64,000 bases of DNA from NCBI GenBank assembly GCA_007844125.1, contig CM017563.1, positions 39,725,749-39,789,748 of the forward strand, given 5' to 3'. The translations under genes and the position numbers were made by a program. Under the pieces are notes generated by a model. It worked only from the letters and a program-made list of their open reading frames with translations, was not told the origin of the DNA and did no database searches. Of this stretch, positions 22,783 to 35,873 are shown piece after piece; within the stretch, counting starts at the first letter, position 1; each line of letters starts with the position of its first letter. The stretch is from Sinonovacula constricta (taxonomy: Eukaryota; Mollusca; Bivalvia; Cardiida; Solecurtidae).

Positions 22783-23889
22783 ATGAAGCCAACATTTAGC
22801 ATGGCGGATGAGAAAGTTATTATGGAGAATTGTCAGGATGGAAAGGTTTGTTTTGTATATCATTATTCAACGTTACTATATCACGTTTTATTTCTAAGGC
22901 AACATCAAACTGATATGGATTTCCTTCGTTGTTATATTTGCATTAGCTATTTTTATATACGTATTGCAATGCAAGTTATTATATTTATTGGTGTTGTGTG
23001 GTTTATTGAATTGGATTTTGCGAAATATAAGTTATAGTATTAGAGTTATACTGGGATACATGTATATCACTCGTTGTTACTTATTTAGAGTTTTCATAAA
23101 AAGCGTTATACTGACCGTAATTTCGTTTATTGTCTTGCTGTTTTATTATATTTATATTATTATATTAACATAATTATTTATTATTGTTGTTTTCGTAGGT
23201 TTACAACTAACTACCTAATTATAATTATTATGATATATTATTGTATTTGAATTTTAATATGTGCTGTTCTTTCCCAGTATTTTTCATACCCAATAGAATT
23301 CAATAATACCTGTGACAGACATTGAGCGGTTGTGGCGTGTTAGTCTCTAGAATATATCTGTCATGACATTGTTCAATGATAATCGATGATTTGTCAACAA
23401 TATGGCCATTCATTATGATGTTTATCCATTAGGTGAAGGCTTCCAACCGGAAATGGCCGATTCGTGCCACCATTATATTGACGTCTGTCGTAATGATTGC
23501 CGGGCTCGTTTTGGGGGCTGTTTACTTCGGGATGTTCCTCACAAAAGAACATATTAAAGTAAATATGATCTTAAATTATGATAATCTGGAATATAAAGAT
23601 GATGAGGAGGAGGAGAATTATGACAAAGATGATGCAGTTAATGCTGCTGGTGCTGCTTCTGATGATGATGACGACGATGACGATGACGATGACGATAATG
23701 ATGATGATGAAGATGATGATGATGAGGATGATGATGATGATGATGATATTAATGACGACGAGTTGGGGGATTATAATAAAACTGCTGCTGATGATGATGA
23801 TTAATACTATTATTATTATTAATATTATTACTAGTACATTATTATTATTATTATTATTATTATTGCTATTATTATTATTATTATTATTA

Positions 23890-23938
<49 letters not shown>

Positions 23939-26588
23939 GGTGTGTTCTATAGGAAACATGGGTTCAATACCATGACACAGCGGGACGACTGGTAAACCAG
24001 AAGATTACGGTGACCTTGACAGAGGAAGACTACGAAACCAACACCATGCGAGCCATCTATGATTTTGACAATGTAAGTCCAACATTTTTGTCTCTTCTCC
24101 ACACAACGGAAAGTGTATATGTGTTTACATCATATATATTGTTCCTATATGGGATATAAGTTCAGACAGATGTCGAAACCTGTTATAATTTAGTCCATTG
24201 TGGCAATATACCTTGTAGAAAGTTAATATGACTTTAGTGTGTGGATCATACAAAGAATATAAAATTGCGCATTTGAGATCACAAACTGTGCTTATTTTAC
24301 GTTAATTTACACTTACATTCTTTTTTTTTGTCGTTGACTTATAGATGTTGATCACGTACAAGTTCGTGTCGGACAATGCCGGTAACTGCTATGTATCCAA
24401 ACTTAATCAGTCCGAGGTGGACCCTCCAGCCAAAGTTTACTCTAATCTCACAGAAGGGGTAAGTCATTGATCATACTGTTAAACATATGTCCACAAAATA
24501 TTGATGCTTACCTGAGAAAATATAGACCAGCATCCACTTTCTCGATTTTAAGAAACTCTGTTATATGTACAGCCGTAAAGAAGCGTTTAGGTATTAATGC
24601 CGTAATCCAGGCACTCTGTTTTCTCCAGGGCATTTTAAAACATCTGTGGTTTAAAATAAATATTTGTAAACCTATTTGTTGACAAATTAAAAGTGATTGT
24701 AAATTTGTTAACCAGTGCAAAGACCGCATGAACCAAGATGTACATATAACAGAAACAGTTTAAACTCGTGATTACATGTATATAGTTCTATATTCAAACC
24801 GAGGTCTCTTGTAGGACTGACCAAAGTTCTACCGACTTTTTATATAGTTTTATAATACAATGTGGTATATGAATAAACAATTTTCAACATAAATTTTGAC
24901 ATAATTTCAATGACGCTTAACAGTTTTTATGTATTAAAGTCCGGTCCAAAGACGGTTCAACTGGTAATGTCAGACATCTATGCCATATGAAACTTGTTTT
25001 GAAGTGTTTTGTTCCGATTGAATTATTTAGTGAGGTTATTATGACTTAAAGATACTTAATCCGAAAATTAAAGCGTTAAAGTTTTAAACAGTAAATGTAA
25101 TTTATCGTTCCTGACATGTTGATACAGTGGGTTACGGATAAGATGGCTCCACGACTGAAGCAGATGCAGCTCACGACCATTAAAGTACCCCGAGAGATGC
25201 TGTCTCCAAGAGCGAAGGACATGTGCAAGTTAAGCAATGTTTACTGGATGCTAGTGCATGAAGCTTCAGGTACAGATACATTTGTTTGTTTGTTGCTTTT
25301 TATTTTGTTTTGTTGTTGTTTTTGTAACATATTTATAAAACATTAAATAGTCACATTGGTATATAATGACCACCTCCTTTTATTCGGGCAGTTGTAAGAA
25401 AAATGACAGATAAAGTTTGAAAAAATAAGGTCAGCAGAAATTAATTTCCAGCAAATATAAGATTATTCCAAATTTTCTACTTTTACAGATACCATTAAGG
25501 ACGTTTTCTTTTTTTCGTGGAATGTAAAGAAAAGCTACATTACAAAACAAATTTAGAGTTTTTCTGTGATGATTAGTAATCTACTTAATGAGCCCCTCTA
25601 GAAATGTTTTAACGTACCACCACAAACACGAAGTTCTGATAAAAGCTCTTGCAGTAAAAGTGAAGAAATGAATAATAAAAAGTACTAAGACAGGCGCCTC
25701 ATTGAAAAATTGTTTAAAAGTGTGTACATGAAAATGTTACTCTGAAGCTCTTGATACCGCTGACACAAACTTAAAGTTTCAATACAACCAAAATTTTCAG
25801 TATACTATTTTGACATTCCCAACCGGAATGACCTGTTGTAGTGCGTTATTTATTTAAGTACGGTTAAACGGATAAGGTCTCCGAACATTGCCGATGCCAC
25901 TATTGTAAGGTTATATATATATATATTCAATCACACGCTGAATGTTTTGTCACTGCTAAAGAAAGCAAACTAAATATTTTTAGAAAGTGTTTAGTGAAAG
26001 TTTTATCAGTACCGTCTGCACTCTTGTGAGGCAAACCATAAAATTACTTTGGAAATCATTTAACATTGAGAGAATGTCTTTGTATCGACACGCTTTTTTG
26101 GCTTTGATGCCCCATATAATATGCCATGGCTGTCGCTTGGCAATGCATTAATATTGTGAATACATTGATTTGTGAACCCAGCAGAAAATCAACATCTACA
26201 AAAGTCATAAACATATTTCTGTTATTCGTCTAAAACTTCGGTCACATAACAAAGAACATAACATACCGCCAGTATATAATCCTTTTAAAAGTGCATTATA
26301 TTAAATGAAAGTTTTTCTTTCTAATAATTAAAAACTTTATAGACAAAATGCTGACCATTTTCATAATATGGATTACATAACACCATTTCCGGTCCAATGT
26401 ATGTTTGAAATAGTTTGTACCTTATATGCGTACGCATATGTGTATACATGTATATATATATAATCATTATTGACTAGCGATTAAACATAGCATCTGACAT
26501 GATGTATTCATAATATAAGTACAAAATGCAGCATAATACACACACTTAAACACACACATACACGCGCGCACACACACACACATTGACG

Positions 26589-26653
<65 letters not shown>

Positions 26654-27217
26654 ACACACACACACACACACACACATGACGCACACACACACATACACAC
26701 ATTTAATAAAACCATAGAGTATATACTTTAGTACTTTAACCAAATATTTCTTTTTCGATAACGTTGGTTCATCAAATGCAACTGATTTTATTTTTTGTGA
26801 CAAATGAGATACGAAATTCATGTTTAGTGAATTGTAAAATATATATCTAGTCTCATAAAATATATCTTCAAACTTTTATATTATATTCAGTATTCAATGA
26901 ATTATCATTCTTGATCATCTATAAGTATTATTTTTATATCGAAATATAATGTTTGTCATTAATTTTGTTTAAACCTTCAACTCATCCAAGAACTTCGTCA
27001 AAACTGTTCGAAGTTTGCTTTATCACATCCTTAAATAGGGAATCAACATTTGGAATCTTCTGCATGTATTGTTTCAGCTACCACCAATGGCACACATGTA
27101 CAGAAGCGAGCTGCAGCTGGAATGATGGAGATGAGTTTGGAGGGAGGCCATTGTTGTTGTACGTGCGGGTACTGTTGTTCCTGTCAAATGTCATCTGGTA
27201 GTATGCAAATGGCATAG
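22783..27217 (+). CDS. BRICHOS-domain type II membrane protein with Cys-rich tail, complete (copy B)
   Basis: Six exons with GT-AG introns: 22783-22845, 23433-23558, 23953-24072, 24345-24458, 25128-25269 and 27078-27217. The first four junctions are phase 0 and the last is phase 1. They total 705 nt and 234 residues. Order: cytosolic 1-32 (ends RKWPIR); membrane helix about 33-57 (ATIILTSVVMIAGLVLGAVY..); linker; BRICHOS about 95-185 with the conserved Asp in IYDFDNMLITYK (98-109), first Cys in NCYV (118) and second in MCKLSNVYWML (174); sequons NQS (124), NLT (137) and NGT (192); dibasic KR at 198-199; and tail HCCCTCGYCCSC (213-224) with seven cysteines. This matches the BRICHOS plan of positively charged type II membrane precursors (ITM2, chondromodulin and proSP-C types), whose BRICHOS domain chaperones an attached segment. 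The tail function is unknown. Intron 2 holds a GAT/ATT microsatellite. The ATG at 22783 is chosen because the orphan exon at 42776-42838 starts with the same MKPTFS. Confidence 0.9.
23590..23940 (+). repeat. GAT then ATT microsatellites inside intron 2 of BRICHOS gene B
   Basis: GAT/GAC triplets run from about 23596 to 23804 and ATT triplets from 23806 to 23938, ending 14 bases before the exon 3 acceptor. The frame of exon 2 stays open through the intron to a stop at 23802-23804. It would add about 82 mostly Asp and Glu residues if the intron were retained. The ATT tract takes the place of a normal polypyrimidine tract. Confidence 0.85.
26540..26702. repeat. (CA)n microsatellite in intron 5 of BRICHOS gene B
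   Basis: CA dinucleotides with CG and TGACG interruptions. The long Cys-Val frames on the minus strand are translations of this tract. Confidence 0.9.
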
Positions 27218-27689
27218 GCTTGTGTCGTCTTGTAGCTTAATAGAATTTATGATCTTCAGCTAAATGCTATATTTTATACGATTGTGAGCTAGTGTCTGAG
27301 AGCACTGTTGTTACGATAAGTTGGAGTTGAAACTGATTTCAAATCTGGATATTTTAATTCCGTAGACTGGTGACAGACTCATTTTTATAATCTAAAAAAT
27401 AGTCGACATTTTGCTTATTTCGATAACGCTCATCGTTCGAGCTGCCTTAGGATCAAATAATCGAAACCGGGGTCGGAGTTAGCAGTGATAAGAACAACTA
27501 TGCATGTTATTTTTTACAAAATCAATGTACTTTGACAAAGTCGTTTTGTCAATGAAGTAAGAGTAACTTTATGTATGTTTTTTATTATTTATATCATGTA
27601 AACAAAGTAAGCAACTACAAAAGTCAAAACATGTGATTTTGTAAATGTTACATTTATAGGTAGTTAAATGTTTGTGACTGAAGTAGATC

Positions 27690-27736
27690 GTGCTGTTGTT
27701 GTTGTTGCTGCTGCGGCTGATGTTGTTGTTTAGTTT
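27690..27736. repeat. Short (GTT)/(GCT) tract
   Basis: An interrupted GTTGTTGTTGCTGCTGCGGC tract in the presumed 3' UTR or flank of gene B. Confidence 0.6.
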
Positions 27737-28156
27737 TTTTCTTTTTCTGTGCATTTACCTTGCCATGATTTTTTGTAACATTATCCAGTATTTTCTTGAT
27801 AAATTAGATTACCTTACACAACATGATACGCATATAATTTATAAACACTGAATGAAAAATCAAGAAATTAAAAGAGGTTAATATATTGTGTTCTGGTCTT
27901 TGGTGTATGCTGCTTAAAATATGGTTTATAACATTAGCATAAAACACCAACTATGCTCTTAGCTTGGTTGTGTAAAAATAGTTCAGTTAATGTGGGCTAT
28001 TTTTAAATCTTCCCTTTCAGAATACAATTTAAATACAATTTATGCCTCCAATTACGCACAAATTGGTTGATCAAATTACATGTAGTCTAAACCTGATCAA
28101 GAATAGTGTAATATATACATGCATAATGCATAATGATTCTAATTGTGACTTTATTT

Positions 28157-28180
28157 AATAAAGACTTATTGACTAATAAA
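28157..28180 (+). promoter_or_regulatory. Candidate polyadenylation signals of BRICHOS gene B
   Basis: AATAAA occurs at 28157-28162 and 28175-28180, 0.94 kb after the stop. They are the first canonical hexamers I noticed downstream, which would imply a long 3' UTR. A non-canonical signal nearer the stop is equally possible. Confidence 0.3.
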
Positions 28181-29256
28181 TTTCCTTGTTTCTTTTTTGA
28201 CCGCCATACGAATTAGTTAATTAATTTAAAAGACGTGTAAGGATATACATAAATATTACCTAACCAGAAATAATAAACTAAACTGCGCAGTTCTATGACG
28301 TAGAAAGTATGACACAATCTTCTGAGAATTGAAAACTGCAATCGACGAAGATATGCACATGCCAATTAAATGTTAATATCATACAAACTTTAAGACAAAA
28401 CATAAAATAAAAACAACAACAAAGAAAAAAAAAAACTTTTTCAATAATCTGATTGAGGTGTTTGAACCGAGTTTTAATTTCTTGAAGCCAGCGATTTTTT
28501 CTCAAAGACGAATTATGCAAAGAAAATGTGACAGTTCGAAGTATGAAGTATAGGTAGAACTAAAATTATTCCATTATTTAGTGTGATGTCATTTAAAACA
28601 ATGCTGCACACTTTGTAGTCAAGTGAGCGATACAGTATTGCGATTGTAAGTAAAGTTATGTGGATGTTTAAGTTATGTTACTAGTTTGTGGAATATTATT
28701 TTAATTAAGGTAGTGATTAAACACACGAGTATGATGCAATGTATTGTAGCAGCGTGTTCATGGTAAGATGGAAGTGATGAGTATCCAATGTACGTTTCAA
28801 ACGTAATACAACATTTTGGATACTTTCATGTATGAAAGAAAACTTTGCGCACATGAAGACTTCTATGACCGATGAAAGTGTCGTGATCAAACATTCGAAA
28901 ATATGACCAACTTCTAGATTACTACAACATCAATCTAATTTTAAAACGGCTCCAAAAAAAGTTATGCAAAGTTATGTACAGTAAGATCTTAATTGAGAAA
29001 AACTACGACGAAATCAAATCACATCAATAAACTGTCACTTGTAAAAGCTCAATACATATTAGCTTGTTGAAATCATGTCGACTCAAAATGAATGTTATCT
29101 TAGCTTATCTTAAATAGAGACACTAACTGCTACATGTATCTCCTGAATGGTCAGTCGGTAATGCTGCGCTTTGACGGTTTAAAAAGTTCTAACCCTAAAA
29201 AGAAAAACAGTAAAAATATACAATTTAAAACAGAACAGATCATTAATGTTTTAATG
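28181..29256. other. Non-coding stretch downstream of gene B
   Basis: AT-rich; nothing recognisable on either strand. Confidence 0.5.
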
Positions 29257-29560
29257 TTTCTTTATTAATGTTATCGTCCCATTAACAGTATTTCAGTATT
29301 CTGGGAGGTTGTCCACTTTAAGCTGATATAGTGCTGCTTTTACTGTGTATAGCATGTCGTGGCATAATACCACACCTAGTCACATTATCTTGACACCGGG
29401 CCAACCAGTCGTGGAACTACCCTTATATTTTCTTGAAAGTTAGTAAGAGAGCAATATCACTACCATGTTAACGACCTTAACATGTTGCGAACCGGGATCA
29501 AACACGGAGCCTTCCGTACCTTGAGCCGACGCCCTACCGATTGTGCTATCAGACCAGGTA
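29257..29560 (-). mobile_element. tRNA-derived SINE, family 2
   Basis: On the minus strand the head reads ACCTGGTCTGATAGCACAAT, then CGGTAGGGCGTCGGCTC, with a B-box-like GATCCCGGTTCGCAAC further in. The body shares CCACGACTGGTTGGCCCGG and GATAATGTGACTAGGTGTGG with the copy at 2935-3215, and the tail ends GGGACGATAACATTAATAAA. It is a diverged but nearly full-length copy. Confidence 0.65.
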
Positions 29561-30138
29561 TTTATTTTCAAAACGTTAAATAAAGTCTACTACAACCAAA
29601 GAAAAAATCATTACATGTTTATGCATGAAAGGATTGTGTACTGTAGTAATAACGACGACAAAAACGTCCGCGTTTTATATCAAATAATTAAACATTATCC
29701 AGTAGTGTATAGTTATAAGGTCGGATATAATTTAATCAAATGTAATTCATCGTACTTATTGTTAGAGTAGGCTAGTTTTGTCCCGTTGCTACAATCCATT
29801 TACACTGAATCGACATTGTTCTGAATTGGAAAGATATGAGATAAAAAAATGCATCATAACTATAAGTTTAATATAATGATTGATAAAAGTGGATGATAGG
29901 AAAATCGGTAAGTATAATAGGTATGATAGTTTGCAATTAATTCAAAACAAAAGAAGAAGAAAATTAGCCTACTAAAACATATCATTGAATATAAATCATA
30001 ATAAACACAACATTTTTATTTTTATACCATATAGAATAGCGGATCATATTTGACATGTCAATATATAGATCATATTCACATAACTAGAATCATGTCTTTA
30101 AAACAAACCCTTTGGAAGTCCTTGATGTGTTTTTTTCC

Positions 30139-30415
30139 GAGCTAAGACGTGCATCAACCTTCCTCTACACTTTTACTGTGGATCGAATCCACCCACTGTC
30201 GCTTGCAAACACATATATTTCCATGCTGAAGCCAAGTCACAAAGTACTAGTCTTTGTAGCTTAAACTACAAACAGGAAGTGCAGCTCTTCTCTGATCTTA
30301 TAGAACTTTAATAATGGCATGAAGGCGTGAACGCCTGCCAATTTCCCTGCCAAGAATAGTTGTTATTAATTACTTGACAGTGGTCACTGAGACGTTACCG
30401 GACGGATTCAATAAG
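30139..30415 (+). repeat. Dispersed repeat R2, copy 2
   Basis: It matches 5262-5575 block by block. The minus strand carries GGGTGGATTCGATCCAC near 30178-30195, which resembles a B box, so R2 could be another tRNA-derived family read on the minus strand. An A box is not clear. Confidence 0.5.
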
Positions 30416-31162
30416 TTAGAGAGTTAGAGTCACTGACGTATAATTTTCCAGTTCCTGCTCAAGTGGGTTTATTTCAAGGTCGGTGACAAAAACATTCATA
30501 CGAGCATGACTTGCCGCTTACTTCTTGTGCGTCAGCTGCTTGTACCAATATATCGAATGTGAATGATTCTTCATTTAATGTCTGCTTAAAGCTGACATAA
30601 CGGCTATGCTTCTGTGGTTATTTTACGTGTATAAAGTACACGAGACAATCTATACTAGGACTCAATTAATAAATAACCCTGCATGGTACTGTCAACTTTC
30701 CTATTCTAGCTATATCGACAAAACGATCAAATCTATATACATCATTACAAATGAATCAAAACTTATAGCAAAATGGAACACCTTTCAATATGCTTCTATG
30801 GATCCATAAAACTTATAAAATTAATGCATTTCTTTTACATTAGAAACATTAGAAACATTTAATTACTTAGTTCTATAACACCGGTTGATACTGTTGTTAA
30901 AATTATAACATATTAACACCCAATAATTGACACGCCCTGCTTTTTTCTGACGATTAAAACTATGAAAAATGTCGACAGACTAAAGAGTCCATAATTACAA
31001 AACCTATTTTATTGTATCACCCATTTAATTTCTTATGCGTTACTTAATTCCTTGTGCCATTTGTATCATCGGGATAAAGAAACTGAATAATCGCTTAGAT
31101 GCTTCAAGTTACGATACGTGTTTGATCAAATTCGATCTTAGTATGATTCTTCGTCGTATGAC

Positions 31163-31257
31163 TTATGTCGTAATGCGATTATTTGATCCAATCATGCAGT
31201 ACCGAAATGGTTTATGTCATACTGCGACCCTTTGATCCAATCATGAAGTGCCGACAT
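31163..31257. repeat. Two-copy 49-bp tandem repeat
   Basis: TTATGTCGTAATGCGATTAT, then TTGATCCAATCATGCAGTAC at 31163-31211, is followed directly by a diverged copy with TTATGTCATACTGCGACCC and TTGATCCAATCATGAAGTGC at 31212-31257. Confidence 0.75.
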
Positions 31258-34200
31258 CAAAATAGTTAATATAGCATTGTAAAATTGTGGGTAAGATTTT
31301 CTTACTGTGTATCAGATTCAGGGTTTGATAACTCTTTTTACCGGCAACCTAGATAAGAAACTGAGAATTAACCTAAAATATGCTTCATTGATTTCGGGTT
31401 GATACGAATATACATGAAACGTTTAGAATTATTTGATAACTGCAAGATTTGATTGCATGATTCCATCCAACTATATTTCTGTAAATGTGTAAAAGCAGTC
31501 GTTATAGATTAGCTTACAAGGACTTATTTTATGAGTGTTCTCATTGGGACACGTGCCCCGATTGCAAAGCCATCCTAGACTTGCTGTTAGTGTAAACTTT
31601 TTTTAATTTAACTATACCTAATTTAACCAGGACGTACATCGAACATGACATTCTTGATAAAGCTACTAGTTTTATTTATCTGGATGTATAAAGATCATTA
31701 TATGCAAGTACATTTCCCAAATCTGTTTTTTTAAAAAATTAAAAGAATATTGTAAATCGGGATATCTTTCATTAAGGTTTGTAGGAGTTTGATTTCCCGT
31801 TTTCGAGATGCTAAGATAAATGTTCAATAACGATATATACATATATACTTGTATTTGTACGCTGTTCTGTTAAACATATTGTATAGGATGTTTGTATAAA
31901 TTTAATCCATTGATTGCTTATAAAATGAAAATCAAAACATGAACTGATTTGTCGAAATTTAAGATTGATGCAATAGTGTACCTTATTGCCTGTAATGGAA
32001 CGCGGACAATGAAGAAAAACGCCGTGGTTTCATTTTGGAATTTGCTAAAGACAATACTGTTTTTAATCCAGACAAAATAAATCAGTTGCGTGAGAATCAC
32101 ATTCAGATGTGTTGGAGCTTTTTTGTTAAAAAAAAAACCTAACATGTACATGCATCAACTTAATTTACTGAAAATTAAGCAACTTGAAAAAAAAATGTCT
32201 TACTTATCTACTTTCGTATAAACGAGATACTGTGTTGAATCTCGTTCACCAATGAATTGTTCAAATGCGCTAGACAATGCGTGTTAAAAGCCTAATACGT
32301 TTCAATATATAAAAAATACATGCCTTTCATCAATAGGCTTGTTATTAACTGTTTGAGTTTACGTTTGTGCTTATTATCAATATATCATGATACGTTTGTA
32401 TCATAGACCGATGCAGGTGATATATAAGGGGTTTGTATGTACGAATATTCGTTTTGATGCGCACTTTATCTGCTAATATTAACTTTTAAAGACCTGAATA
32501 AGGTGTTTATCCATTGTTCGGTAAATGATTCCAGGAAATTGAAGTCTTGCAAGGAAAAGTCAAAGCAAGTTATATATAAATTCAATGTTTGTGTGTACAA
32601 TTTTTTTTTTTTTGTTGTTCAACGTATTGTGCAAGAAAATGAAAAGTTCATTTAAGTTTTTCATCAAAATCGAAAACAAATGGGTATTAATGTTAATTGT
32701 AAATTAAATCAGTATTTATTATTTAAGCGTGACACCGTCAGAATCTTCAGTAGGTTTTCCTTCTCGGATTTAAATGTGTTTTTTCAGATCTACATCTCAA
32801 ATCGATGTTTTTTGCAAAATATTATAAAATGTATACCTTTTATAAAAATGTGTCGTTGTTGCTAATGTTGCTGTTGTTGTTGTAGTTGTTTGTAGTTGTT
32901 GTTTTTAAAATTAAGTGAAATTCTACATTTATTTTGTTCCTACGTTTTTGGTAATACACATTTGCCAATATATACAAAACATTTTTGATGTTGTAAAAAT
33001 AGTAATTACAATTACAACATTGACTCCTACTTGTATGCGCTATGATTTTACAGTCGTGAATTATTATTAACTGCATTTTGAGTATTTATAAAGTAATGTG
33101 TTATTTACATTAAAGAAATAGTTTTGTTTTCAGTCTGGACATTCCAGCATAGCCTTGAATAAATTAAATACGACAATTCCCACTAGCAACTTTGTTGATC
33201 AATTCTATTAGGATGAACAAGACTACAAACATATAATGTTGACATTTTTGAAAAGCCGAAAGCAAGTTGTGTTCTTACACATTGTGGCAAATAGAATTGA
33301 AACGGAACAAAGCGTTTATGAGTTTCAAACAGCATGCTGGTACGTTTACATTGAAAACCGGAGGCTTACAGCAAAAGTTTAAATGTTGTTGCTTATTCTT
33401 GATTGTTATTTATATTTTAAGTAAATGGAATAATCTTTAACATGAAGAAAGGCAAAGCCATACTAAGCTCATTTTGGTGCTGTTTGTTAAAAATTTTATT
33501 TTTGTATATATCCATGTTGTGGTCGGAAATTATGTTTGCCATGGCCATCTCATTTATAAAATAATAAATTGTATATATTTGTGCAAATAACTTGTAGTGC
33601 TATTTTAGGTATTTTATACGTGTAGTTGAAAGTTCGCGTACATAATTCAGCAAAAAGGAGCTTGAGTAAGAAAAAAGTGCCTGATAATTATGGCAAAAGA
33701 GTGGTAATTTTGTTTTTGTTGTTTATATTAAGATTAACTGTCATTTAAATTTACTAATGTTTCTGCAGCCATAGCAGCTTTTTTACTCCAGTGTTTATAA
33801 AGCTGATACATACAAGTATAACATTGAAAGCTGGTTGAAAGTAAAGGAAACGAAAAGTATTGCATTCATTTGTAAAAGAAACCTTTTCAGGAAAAGATAT
33901 TCGTTTTTATTTTGAAATGTTAAATGTATGTAAGATTATACTAATATTACCTTGTCAGTCGATATGCACAGTGTTGGTTTTCAGGTGTTTCGACAGTGAG
34001 AACAGCTGGCAGAAGCAGTCTAGCATATTTAATACATGTATAGGTTCAGTTATATACATGCCTATTCAGGACTTTTGTATCTGTAATCACAATGATTCAA
34101 AATTTAAAGATGGCCTTCATAAAATACAGTGTTGACAAATTAAATACTCATTGTAAAATGTAAGATATTGTTCAAATATCAAAAGAAGTATGCAGAAGTT

Positions 34201-35445
34201 TTTAAAAATATAACTTTCTGTTTATTAGTATTATATAGTGCGTCTGTTTTATAAAGCCTAAAGCTAAATAAACACTTTCATATCAAATAAGCAATTTCTG
34301 CGAACTGAAAATAAATTTAACGGAACTCAAGTTCCTGAAGGCTTTTTTGTTTTATTTCAACACGGACAGAATTGTGAGTCGTTAACAAGTATAAAACAAC
34401 AATATATGCTTTAAATATAAGTTGCTTTTAGTTTTTGTAAATATTATAGATAATGTATTAAAATTTTATATTAAAATTTTGTCTTCTTTTAAAATTCTTC
34501 AATTTTATTCCATTTTCTTTACTTATAAAATGGACCTATTAAGAGGATTTTACCCAAATTGATTATTTATGTAACACATAAATGCCTATTTCTAAATCAG
34601 TTTGTATATAAATTACTTTCTAGATTATCTTGACAGAATCTTTTACCACTGTCATCTCCTATAACAAAACGATCATAAAAAATAAGATTTAAGTCTACTT
34701 TGGTATTTTTATGTCATAGATATCAAATACGCTTTATGAGTATAAAATTACATATTGGACTGCTGGTGATCAACATGAAGACAAGACTGTGTTGTGACAT
34801 ATTTGGGTTTTTTTAATAAGATAAATAAATAAAATATCATATTTATTTCGTACGTTAGATTGGTGTTGTCATTGTTCATCATTAATACAACAACACATAA
34901 TACAAGTAAATACTTTCAAAAGAACGTGTCAATTGAAACTGAAAGCAATCCTTCCATGAATACATTTAAAACAAAACAAGCCATTATTTTAAACAGCAGC
35001 AACCTTCTTTTTCTACAAAAATAATCAAACACTTACTTAATTAGTTTTATTGATTTTAAAATTGATAAGCTTTTCCGTTTGCAACATCAGTCGGTGTGTG
35101 TTATTTTAAATCAACTAACAGCGCCAGACTATGTAAAACTTATACCCTCAAAGATGTCATTTTCGCAGTTCCCGGAGCAGAATGTGTTCATACGCATTGA
35201 AGGAGATTTAATTCTGTCGGGACAAAAAAAAAGGCGCATGCTGGTGCCTTTAAGTTGAAAGCCTCAAGCTGATTGCTAGTTGTTAATAATTTAAATACTG
35301 AATATTTTGCTAAACTAGTAGGATAATATTCTAACGTTTTAAGATGTGACAAGGGTTTTTGTGTTATATCTGATGTAATGTTATAAGATTATAAATGGTA
35401 TGAAATACAAAACTATAGTACTTTAGTGTTTAGTACTTAAATGTA
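31258..35445. other. AT-rich non-coding stretch
   Basis: There is a short (TTG)n tract at 32855-32910. Otherwise I see no gene, RNA or element. The open frame at 33860-34135 (plus) has no recognisable domain or splice context. Confidence 0.5.
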
Positions 35446-35452
35446 TTTTATA

Positions 35453-35873
35453 TCATCGTCGGCAACCACAGTACTTTCTTCCGTTACACTCCATACATAC
35501 CGTGGGAAATTTGACTAGCAAAATCTCTTTTTTACGAATATGCATGAGGCAGGGGAGACCAATCTTCTTCCAATGAAATCGCATGTTACAATAAAATACT
35601 CTTCAATCTCAATGACGTCATACTGGGATCTTCTTGCTAAAAATAGAAACCAACGCACATGTTTACTCATGGAGGTCGCCATTTTGAGTGGTCAACCGAA
35701 CCTTAGATATAAAGCGTAATTTCATTGGCTAGTTATCCGTGGTGGTTTCCTTATGGCACCAATGAAACTGCCTCATTAATTTTTTATGACTACGAGATTT
35801 TCCTAGCCAATTGTCCCACGGGTACATAACGCAGCATAGCGGAGTAATGTAACGGGGGGATAACCGACGATGA
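35453..35873. mobile_element. MITE with long TIRs and 7-8 bp target duplication (hAT-like)
   Basis: The left end TCATCGTCGGCAACCACAG and the right end, reverse complemented, TCATCGTCGGTTATCC begin imperfect inverted repeats of about 75 bp. These share CCGTTACAYTCC and GTGGGA..TTG.CTAG.AAAATCTC. Direct repeats TTTTATA (35446-35452 and 35874-35880; TTTTATAT if one terminal base is counted) flank it, the size expected for hAT-type insertion. At 421 bp with no transposase, it is a non-autonomous element. The clean target duplication argues for a fairly recent insertion. Confidence 0.75.

Noticed and set aside
24467..24729. Open frames on both strands in intron 4 of gene B
   Set aside because: They overlap the exon 4 donor on opposite strands and lie inside an intron well supported by the flanking BRICHOS exons.
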